A stretch of DNA of 64,000 nt, taken from contig CAMAWT010000010.1 of assembly GCA_945862065.1 (NCBI GenBank), positions 1 to 64,000 of the forward strand, given 5' to 3'. Below the pieces are notes generated by a model. That model saw only the letters and a program-made list of their open reading frames with translations, had not been told where the DNA came from and did not search any database. The translations under genes and the position numbers were made by a program. Shown here in pieces: positions 55,621 through 64,000 of the stretch. This DNA is from Flavobacterium psychrophilum. GTDB lineage: Bacteria; Bacteroidota; Bacteroidia; Flavobacteriales; Flavobacteriaceae. Each line of letters opens with the position of its first letter. Position 1 is the first letter of the stretch.

Positions 55621-56613
55621 TTAAAATTCATATTGTACTGAAAAATTTGAATTGACAAATTTACCAAATGCTATTGTTGATTGAACAAAAACTTTGCTAA
55701 TTTGATATCTACAGGAAACTTCCGCTAAAAAATTAGTTTTTGTTTTATAAATATTTTTCAAATTTTCGTTTAAAACATTTTGTACCGGAATAACTGATTC
55801 TATTGAACCAACTGGACCTGATAACACATAACGAAAATCACTTGTGTTAGCAATTAAACCAGCAATTAATTCTATTTTTTTATACTCTTTGGAAGCATTA
55901 ATCTGAAACTGATACGTATCAACCAAACCTGAAAGTTGATTAATTCCTAATGATCCGTAAGGAGTATTAACATCTAAAAAAGCAAAACGAACATCTTCTT
56001 TAGAATACGTAAGTGTTGCTGCAAGATTTATATGTTTGGTTTTTAATGATTTGAAATATTGATGTAAATTGTGTTTTAAACCAACACCATAAACTTGATA
56101 TTCACTTTTTTTCAATTTTGTGTAAGGTGAGAATTTTACTAACAAATCAGTGCCATACCAAAGTGTCAACGAGCCATGAAAATGGGGATAAAAAACAAAT
56201 TGCTGATTTATTCCTTGTGGTGAATCAACTCCAACTGGGGTTCCATCTAAATCACCTGACAAGAAATATTGTGTGTTATTTCCTAAAGCGGTTGGAACTT
56301 CTACTGAATTTGCATTTTCGATTGTGAAAAAAGATAAATCTGAATTTTTCAACTGAAACGATCTATCTCCATTTGGAACCAAAAAAATATTGGCATTTAT
56401 ACCTAAAGAAAAATTCCATAAGTCTTTCTTTTTAACGGTATTTACCCATGCTGATGAGGATTGATAAACAGCTGCATCAGTAGCGGGAGTTATGTATTGA
56501 TCTGAATAATAAATGGCGTCTTTAATAAATAATCCTAGATCATTTAAAAAAGCTTGCGTTTGTGAAAAGGTGATTTGGGCGGATAACAAAAAAAACAATA
56601 AAAAACATCTCAT
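55621..56613 (-). CDS. Exported DUF6588-type outer-membrane-like protein
   Basis: This 330-residue protein has a signal peptide (MRCFLLFFLLSAQITFSQ). Alternating hydrophobic strands and a C-terminal aromatic residue (FGKFVNSNFSVQYEF) suggest an outer-membrane beta-barrel. I recall the family name DUF6588 for Flavobacteriia proteins in this position. No function is known. It starts 3 bp after gyrB. Confidence 0.75.
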   Translation of the reverse strand: MRCFLLFFLLSAQITFSQTQAFLNDLGLFIKDAIYYSDQYITPATDAAVYQSSSAWVNTVKKKDLWNFSLGINANIFLVPNGDRSFQLKNSDLSFFTIENANSVEVPTALGNNTQYFLSGDLDGTPVGVDSPQGINQQFVFYPHFHGSLTLWYGTDLLVKFSPYTKLKKSEYQVYGVGLKHNLHQYFKSLKTKHINLAATLTYSKEDVRFAFLDVNTPYGSLGINQLSGLVDTYQFQINASKEYKKIELIAGLIANTSDFRYVLSGPVGSIESVIPVQNVLNENLKNIYKTKTNFLAEVSCRYQISKVFVQSTIAFGKFVNSNFSVQYEF

Positions 56614-56616
56614 AAA

Positions 56617-58587
<1,971 letters not shown>

Positions 58588-58595
58588 CTAACACG

Positions 58596-58603
58596 CAAAT
58601 ATA
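58596..58603 (-). promoter_or_regulatory. gyrB -7 box
   Basis: TATATTTG on the minus strand, 39 bp before the ATG. The sequence immediately following, GCGTGTTAGA, resembles GCGCGTTAGA ahead of gyrA (35669-35678). Confidence 0.5.
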
Positions 58604-58677
58604 CATAAAAACCTATCTAATTTCATATTTTTATCGCGTTTTAACAACGAAGTTATCAACATTGACTATTGAAAAGT

Positions 58678-60099
58678 TTAAAGGAAAAATTCGTCTTTAA
58701 ATCCAATTAAATAAAGTTTGTCTTTGGCTCGGGTTATGGCGGTATAGAGCCATCTAACATAATCAATATCAATTCCGTCTGGCAAATAAGGTTGCTCCAC
58801 AAAAACAGTATTCCATTGTCCACCCTGCGATTTATGACAGGTTATTGCATACGAAAATTTAATTTGAAGGGCATTAAAATACTCGTTTTCTTTAACTTTC
58901 TGAAATTTTTTATAGTTGGTGGTTTCGTCTTCATAATCTTTCATTACTTCTTGGTATAGCAAATTCGATTCTTCATAAGTCAACGATGGAGATTCACTGC
59001 TTAAAGTATCTAAAATAACAACCGTTTCTAATGGTTTTTGATTGGGATAATCAATCATTCGGATTTTTATTTTTGCAAAATGAAACCCATACAATTCTTT
59101 AAAACCGAAAATTTCCAATACTTCAACGATATCACCATTGGCAATAAAACCTGCTTCATCAGAATCTTTTAACCAAAAATAATTATTCTTTACAACCATT
59201 AAAAAATCTCCAACCGACAAATCGCTTTCTTTGTCTAATATTTTGGTTCGAATCTGTTGATTATATTGATTTGCTCGTTTATTTGACCGAACAATAAATG
59301 CTGTGTCTTCAATACTGTAATTGCTATACGAATTATTGATAGCATCTTGAATATCATAACCGTTGCTTAGTCTTACAATGTCTTTAAACCCCTTTAATTT
59401 GAATTTAAACTCCGTAATGAACCTATCTTTCAGCAATTCTCTCAATTGGGTCGCATTATACAAAATTCCAGATCCTTCTTCCTGACGCATTACTTCGTCG
59501 AGTTCTATCGTTTTTACTTCTTTATCATAATTGAGTTCTAAAGTGTCGCAATTCAATGCCGGACTTATATCTAAATGCACAGGAGGAAGCTGGGCTGTAT
59601 CGCCAATTAAAAGCAACTTACAATCAACTCCAGAATATACATAGGAAATCAGATCATCCAACAACGAACCATTTTCAAACATTTTGGTCTCTGCTGAAAC
59701 ATCCGAAATCATAGAAGATTCATCTACTATAAAAAGGGTATTTTTATGCTTATTTTGTTGTTTTGTAAATTGAACGCCGCCGCCACTTCCCTTTTTTGGA
59801 AAGTATATTTTTTTATGAATGGTGTGGGCTGGTTTGTTCGAATAATTTGAAATTACTTTTGCCGCACGTCCTGTTGGTGCTAGTAAAACATATTTCTTAT
59901 TAATATCAATCAAATTGTTTACAATGGTAGATACAACCGTCGTTTTTCCCGTTCCTGCATATCCTTTCAAAACAAAAATTTCATTTGTATTAAAATTGGT
60001 ACAAAACTCAGCAATCTTTTGAAAAAAAACATCCTGTTTGTGGGTGGGCCTGAAAGGAAAATTTTTTAGTAATAAAGAATAGAAATTGGTAGATGACAC
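58678..60099 (-). CDS. RecD-like superfamily 1 DNA helicase
   Basis: This is a 473-residue protein with a GTG start at 60099 (no in-frame ATG upstream). Helicase motifs: VLKGYAGTGKTTVV (Walker A, about residue 45), IVDESSMIS (Walker B), IGDTAQLPPV, and the C-terminal UvrD_C_2-like YAITCHKSQGGQWNTVFV and LYTAITRAKDKLYLIG. The class covers RecD2/Dda-like 5'-3' helicases with a role in DNA repair or replication. It is a conserved Flavobacteriia gene. Confidence 0.9.
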   Translation of the reverse strand: MSSTNFYSLLLKNFPFRPTHKQDVFFQKIAEFCTNFNTNEIFVLKGYAGTGKTTVVSTIVNNLIDINKKYVLLAPTGRAAKVISNYSNKPAHTIHKKIYFPKKGSGGGVQFTKQQNKHKNTLFIVDESSMISDVSAETKMFENGSLLDDLISYVYSGVDCKLLLIGDTAQLPPVHLDISPALNCDTLELNYDKEVKTIELDEVMRQEEGSGILYNATQLRELLKDRFITEFKFKLKGFKDIVRLSNGYDIQDAINNSYSNYSIEDTAFIVRSNKRANQYNQQIRTKILDKESDLSVGDFLMVVKNNYFWLKDSDEAGFIANGDIVEVLEIFGFKELYGFHFAKIKIRMIDYPNQKPLETVVILDTLSSESPSLTYEESNLLYQEVMKDYEDETTNYKKFQKVKENEYFNALQIKFSYAITCHKSQGGQWNTVFVEQPYLPDGIDIDYVRWLYTAITRAKDKLYLIGFKDEFFL

Positions 60100-60222
60100 G
60101 ATACATTATTTATAGCAAATTACGGAATTTTTTTTCTAATCTCTTCTATCAATACTATTCAAAACAAATATTACTTTAATTTATCATTTTATTTGTAAGT
60201 TTGCATGTTTTAATATATACTA

Positions 60223-61029
60223 ATGAATTTAAGCATCACCGACAAAACATATAAAAAACTTTCCATTCAGGTTTCATTGAATGGTATGTCTTTTTGTGTT
60301 TTGGATATGCTGTCTGGTCAACCTTTATTATTAGAAAAAATTCATTTTGAGTCCATTCAAAAGAACATTAATATCGAAGAATTATTTGAAAATGCCTTTT
60401 CACAATTTTCAATATTAAATAAAGAATTTGATGAAATTACGGTAATACACAATAACAATCTTTCGACGTTTGTTCCAGTGGCATTGTTTGATAATGAATT
60501 AATTGGAAGTTATTTGCAATACAATACCAAGGTTTTTGAAACCGATTTTTTTACATTTGACGAATTACCAAATTACGAAATGAACAACGTTTATATTCCG
60601 TATGTTAACATCAATAATTTTTTTATCGATAAATTTGGTTCTTTCGATTACAAACATTCTAGCAGTATTCTTGTTACAAAAATTTTAGATGTAACTAAAA
60701 ATAAGGACGACAGAAAAATGTTTGTTCATGTAAACACTACACAATTTGAAATAATTGTAGCTCAAAACCAAAAACTACTTTTTTACAACTCTTTTGATTA
60801 CAAAACCCCCGAGGATTTTATATATTATATTCTATTCACAGCAGAACAATTACAATTAAATCCCGAAAACTTCAAGCTAGAACTTCTTGGTGCTGTTTCT
60901 GAAGATGATGCTCTATACAAAATTGCTTACAAATACATTCGAAATACACAACTTTTTGATTTTGAAAATGATTTTAACACCTTAGATTTACTTTCACAAA
61001 GAGAACACTTTATACTACTAAACTCGTGA
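60223..61029 (+). CDS. DUF3822 family protein
   Basis: This is a 268-residue cytosolic protein with a repeated actin-like or ASKHA-like feel: LSIQVSLNGMSFCVLDMLSG, FDEITVIHNNNLSTFVPVALF and FVHVNTTQFEIIVAQNQKLLF. I recognise it as DUF3822 from its constant place before rsmD in Flavobacteriia. Its function is unknown. The stop overlaps the rsmD start (GTGA). Confidence 0.88.
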   Translation: MNLSITDKTYKKLSIQVSLNGMSFCVLDMLSGQPLLLEKIHFESIQKNINIEELFENAFSQFSILNKEFDEITVIHNNNLSTFVPVALFDNELIGSYLQYNTKVFETDFFTFDELPNYEMNNVYIPYVNINNFFIDKFGSFDYKHSSSILVTKILDVTKNKDDRKMFVHVNTTQFEIIVAQNQKLLFYNSFDYKTPEDFIYYILFTAEQLQLNPENFKLELLGAVSEDDALYKIAYKYIRNTQLFDFENDFNTLDLLSQREHFILLNS

Positions 61030-61601
61030 GAATAATTTCAGGAAAATTCAAAGGAAGACGCATCACAGCGCCCAAAAACCTACCCGTTCGTCCAACAACA
61101 GATATGAGTAAAGAAGCATTGTTTAACGTGCTTAACAATCATTTTAATTTTGACGAATTAAAAGTCTTAGATTTATTTTCTGGCACCGGAAATATAAGTT
61201 ACGAATTTGGCTCACGTGGCGCAGGTCCCATAACTTCCATTGATGGCGATTTTGGTTGCGTCAAATTTATAAAACAAACGGCAGATGCCTTCGAATTTGA
61301 TATTACAGCCATAAAAAGCGATGTGTTTAAATTTCTCGAAAAACATCATGCCAGTTACGACATTATTTTTGCCGATCCTCCTTACGGAATTGACCAAAAA
61401 GAATTTGAAAAAATAGTGCATCTAGTCTTTCAAAACGAATTATTACACAACGATGGAATGATGATTATAGAACATTCCAAACACACCAAACTCGATCATC
61501 TCGACCATTTTTCGTTCCAAAAAAACTACGGTGGTTCTGTATTTTCATTCTTCGAAATAGCATCTGAAGAAGAAGAAATTCAAAAAAAAGCAGACCTATA
61601 A
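61026..61601 (+). CDS. rsmD: 16S rRNA m2G966 methyltransferase
   Basis: This is a 191-residue protein with a GTG start overlapping the DUF3822 stop by 4 bases. It opens RIISGKFKGRRITAP and has VRPTTDMSKEALFNVL, the SAM-binding LDLFSGTGNISYEFGSRG and the catalytic FADPPYGI. It methylates G966 of 16S rRNA during 30S assembly. Its last 12 bases overlap the 3' end of the convergent rnpB gene, so the final codons (KADL) also encode one strand of rnpB helix P1. Confidence 0.95.
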   Translation: MRIISGKFKGRRITAPKNLPVRPTTDMSKEALFNVLNNHFNFDELKVLDLFSGTGNISYEFGSRGAGPITSIDGDFGCVKFIKQTADAFEFDITAIKSDVFKFLEKHHASYDIIFADPPYGIDQKEFEKIVHLVFQNELLHNDGMMIIEHSKHTKLDHLDHFSFQKNYGGSVFSFFEIASEEEEIQKKADL

Positions 61602-61900
61602 GCCGGATTCTGTATTCCGATAAATCGAAACCCTTATCATTTATCTAGTCTTGCTGTTGCCAACAAGCTCCATCTTTCTACCCTTCAACAACGAACGAGA
61701 AGCTCTTACATGTTGATATACTTGAAATTTCACCGCATAGAGTTTACCTGGTTTCACTACAGCACTACCTGTACATACTTTCTGTTGCACTTGTCCTAAT
61801 CCCGATAAATCGGAACCGACGGGTGTTACCCGCTATGCTTCTCTTTGGTGTCCGGACTTTCCTCCCTCCGCCTAAGCGAACGACGATAAGGCGGTCTGCC
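61590..61900 (-). ncRNA. rnpB: RNase P RNA, type A
   Basis: Minus strand. The 5' part has GCAGACCGCC, then GGAGGGAGGAAAGTCCGGACACC, the universal CR-I region. The 3' part has ACAGAATCCGGCTTATAGG, and GGTCTGC pairs with GCAGACC to form P1. A T8 run follows the 3' end (61589-61582). A TATTTTTG box directly precedes the 5' end. It is the catalytic RNA of tRNA 5' maturation. The ends are set by P1 and may be off by a few bases. Confidence 0.93.
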
Positions 61901-61904
61901 CTGC

Positions 61905-62270
61905 AAAAATACACTTTTAAATACCAAAAAAAACCTTTTAATCAAAAACAAAGTCAATCGCCTTTTTTATTTGTAGCACCAAACCCCGTTTCAATTCGCA
62001 ATCCGTCCTGCCATCGCCTTTATCTACCTCGCCCTTCGGGACATCGGTAGGATATCGGCTTTGTCAGGGCTAGTCTTGATATTTTGTTTTTCAGTTGTAA
62101 ATTATTCGAAAGTCTTAAAGTTGAAAGTCTTAAAGTCGAAAGTCATAAAGCAAATCTAGAAAATAAGCAAAAGTAAATTTCAAAAATCAAATGGGTAAAT
62201 TATAAAATTTACTCATTCGCTCATTATCTAATTAACTAATTTTCTAATTGATATTTTTTTTAATTTGAAT
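61905..62270. other. Gene-free stretch between rnpB and dnaX
   Basis: It holds a GC-rich structured segment at 62004-62071 (nested stems CTACC/GGTAG and CCC-TTC-GGG) and a 15-bp tandem repeat at 62108-62151 (GAAAGTCTTAAAGTY, about three copies). The rest is AT-rich with no gene. Confidence 0.45.
62108..62151. repeat. 15-bp tandem repeat, three copies
   Basis: GAAAGTCTTAAAGTT, GAAAGTCTTAAAGTC and GAAAGTCATAAAGC follow each other without gaps. Confidence 0.7.
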
Positions 62271-62302
62271 TTTGATAAATTCAACTTTTACATCTATATT
62301 TG
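62271..62302 (+). promoter_or_regulatory. dnaX promoter
   Basis: TTTG (62271-62274), 20 bp, TATATTTG (62295-62302). The ATG is at 62321, so the leader is about 12-14 nt. Confidence 0.7.
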
Positions 62303-62320
62303 TAAACCAAGATAAAAACC

Positions 62321-63403
62321 ATGGAACAATTTGTAGTATCGGCAAGAAAATACCGCCCTCAAACATTTAAAGATGTCGTGGGGCAACAAGCCATTACAAA
62401 TACGTTATTGAACGCCATTGAAACCAATCATTTAGCTTCTGCCCTATTATTTACAGGTCCTCGTGGTGTTGGTAAAACAACCTGCGCACGTATTTTAGCC
62501 CGAAAAATTAACCAACCAGGTTATGATGATCCTAATGAAGATTTTGCCTTCAATGTCTTTGAATTAGATGCCGCTTCCAACAATTCGGTTGATGATATCC
62601 GAAGCTTGATTGATCAAGTAAGGATACCGCCCCAAACAGGAAAATACAAAGTATATATTATTGACGAGGTGCACATGTTGTCATCTGCTGCTTTTAATGC
62701 TTTCTTGAAAACATTGGAAGAACCACCCAAACACGCCATTTTTATATTAGCAACTACCGAGAAACATAAAATCATTCCAACTATTTTATCTCGTTGTCAA
62801 ATATTTGATTTTAAAAGAATTACAGTAAAAGATGCCAAAGAACATTTAGCAGAAGTAGCTCAAAGTCAAGGTGTTCAATATGAAGATGATGCATTGCATA
62901 TCATTGCACAAAAAGCCGATGGTGCCATGCGAGATGCTTTATCCATCTTTGATAGAGTCGTTTCGTTTTGTGGAAGCAATTTGACCCGTCAAGCAGTTAC
63001 AGAAAACCTAAACGTTTTAGATTACGAGACCTACATTAATGTTACCGAATTAATTTTAGCAAATAATATCCCTCAAATATTAGTACAGTATAACGATATA
63101 TTATCCAAAGGATTTGATGGCCATCATTTTGTATCCGGTTTGGCTTCTCATTTTAGAGATTTATTAGTCTGTAAAAATCCAGCAACACTTTCGTTACTCG
63201 AAGCAGGAGAACAAGCGCAACAAATGTATGGCACACAAGCACAAAAATGCGATCAAGATTTTCTGCTAAAAGGTATTGATATTGCAAACGATTGTGATTT
63301 AAAATACAAAGTGTCTCAAAATCAACGATTGCTTGTAGAGCTTTGTTTAATGCAGCTTTGCTCTATCAATCTTGATGGAGAAAAAAAAAAGCTGACTTTA
63401 TAA
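62321..63403 (+). CDS. dnaX: DNA polymerase III gamma/tau subunit, short (zero-frame) product
   Basis: This is a 360-residue clamp-loader ATPase: YRPQTFKDVVGQQ, LFTGPRGVGKTTCARIL, IIDEVHMLSSAAFNAFLKTLEEPP and LSRCQIFDFKRI. The four-cysteine zinc module of E. coli DnaX is absent, as I recall for other Flavobacteriia. The zero frame ends with EKKKLTL at TAA 63401-63403, directly after a run of 10 A (63381-63390). The run starts two bases into a GAA codon, and a -1 shift or an extra A leads into a long open frame. The short product would be a gamma-like subunit containing domains I-III. Confidence 0.93.
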   Translation: MEQFVVSARKYRPQTFKDVVGQQAITNTLLNAIETNHLASALLFTGPRGVGKTTCARILARKINQPGYDDPNEDFAFNVFELDAASNNSVDDIRSLIDQVRIPPQTGKYKVYIIDEVHMLSSAAFNAFLKTLEEPPKHAIFILATTEKHKIIPTILSRCQIFDFKRITVKDAKEHLAEVAQSQGVQYEDDALHIIAQKADGAMRDALSIFDRVVSFCGSNLTRQAVTENLNVLDYETYINVTELILANNIPQILVQYNDILSKGFDGHHFVSGLASHFRDLLVCKNPATLSLLEAGEQAQQMYGTQAQKCDQDFLLKGIDIANDCDLKYKVSQNQRLLVELCLMQLCSINLDGEKKKLTL

Positions 63404-64000
63404 TTCCGCCCACCTATTTCCGTAAACAAGATTATTCAATTGCAGAAGTTTCCATAAAAGAAACCAAACAAGAAGCCGCAAGTATTGAAAAAGTAATTCC
63501 TGAATCTCAACCTATTGAAATTAAAGAAAATACTTTTAAAGTATCTGTTCCAGAAATTAACACAAATACAATCAATCAAAATACCATTCATATTGATAAC
63601 GGTCAGAAGGTATCGATGTTATCCTTGGCAAGCATCAAAGCCAAAAGAGATTTAGCAAACGCCCAAAAAGACATTGTAAAAGTAGAAGTTCATAACCCAA
63701 CAGAATCTTTTACAGCTACTGAAATGCTCGAATTTTGGTACAAATATGCCCAACGACTCAATGATAAAGGTCACATGATTATGGAATCTTTATTACGAAT
63801 CAACGACCCAAAACTTGAAGGTACTACTATTGTTTATGAATTACCAAACGAAGGTTCAAAAATTGACTTTGATAGAGAAAAACCAGAATTATTAGGGTAT
63901 TTAAGAGGTCATTTACATAATCACGACATTCAAATTGATGTAATTGTAAATGAATTGGTTAAAAGTAAAGTTGCCTTCACACCGCAAGATAAATACAACA
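63381..64000 (+). CDS. dnaX: DnaX tau-specific part, reached by slippage (partial at right edge)
   Basis: In the -1 frame, translation goes from the A run into KADFIIPPTYFRKQDYS and stays open to the window end (about 205 residues). It shows a low-complexity linker rich in Glu, Lys and Ile and then ATEMLEFWYKYAQRLNDKG, the start of a tau-type domain that in other bacteria binds the polymerase core and helicase. The full-length tau product would be made by a programmed -1 ribosomal shift or transcription slippage on the A run. A one-base homopolymer error in the assembly is the alternative. Confidence 0.8.

Noticed and set aside
61823..62050. 75-residue open frame rich in Pro and Arg
   Set aside because: It lies inside the 5' part of rnpB (antisense) and the structured stretch beside it, with no family features.

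Overview
The window looks like a chromosome segment of a Flavobacterium-type member of the Bacteroidota. Evidence: AT-rich sequence, promoters of the TTG-N19/20-TANNTTTG type, a T9SS C-terminal sorting domain, fused SecDF, a RimB-RimK fusion, DUF3822 beside rsmD, and gyrB-DUF6588-mdh gene order. There are two parts: an accessory region from the left edge to about 29.1 kb, and a mostly core region from about 29.6 kb to the right edge, interrupted by one McrBC module.

Accessory region. Positions 1-3.25 kb hold the integrase end of a mobile element: a partial VirE-N/BT4734-type protein, an excisionase-like HTH protein behind a strong palindromic operator, a hypothetical gene and a tyrosine recombinase, all on the minus strand. 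Next come a small Cys-rich protein gene (3.7-3.9 kb) and an IS110-family transposase (4.3-5.4 kb). Two covarying hairpins follow the transposase and are a bridge-RNA-like candidate. From 5.9 to 9.04 kb two gene cassettes lie head to tail (DUF3800; a ComEC-type metallo-beta-lactamase with a 4TM partner). Each starts with bases complementary to its own end and is separated by a hairpin, which is the architecture of integron cassettes with attC sites, but no integron integrase is visible. From 9.3 to 22 kb lies an operon of a T9SS-sorted surface protein, a 3438-aa SpvB/VCBS/Rhs protein with a papain/C39-like C-terminal tip, and a small lipoprotein that is a candidate immunity protein. A degenerate patatin-like protein diverges at 23.1 kb from a four-gene operon that ends in a NarL/LuxR-type two-component system.

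An 18-bp dyad, TTGCGTAA-N2-TTACGCAA or close variants, occurs five times and only in this accessory part as far as I could see. In four promoter arms it lies exactly 21 bp from a TANNTTT(G/A) -7 box, including both arms of the divergent promoter next to the response regulator. I infer a local regulon controlled by that regulator. A serine recombinase module (26.4-29.1 kb) ends against a tRNA-Arg/Pro/Ser operon. Its reading frame has no stop before the tRNA genes, which looks like an integration or deletion junction.

Core region. Plus-strand thiolase and C40 peptidase genes meet a minus-strand TPR protein and gyrA at a shared terminator. Then follow clpC-like, rimB-rimK fusion, thioesterase, hydrolase, hutH, gcvT, yebC and dinB/yfiT-type genes. 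A McrBC restriction module at 47.1-50.9 kb is itself bounded by an attC-like hairpin of the same design as at 7.1 kb. After it come secDF, mdh, a DUF6588 gene, gyrB, a RecD-like helicase, DUF3822, rsmD, rnpB (minus strand, overlapping the rsmD end) and dnaX. dnaX contains a 10-A slippery run after which only a shifted frame continues into the tau part. Three copies of a long-hairpin dispersed repeat lie at 40.9, 41.9 and 51.2 kb.
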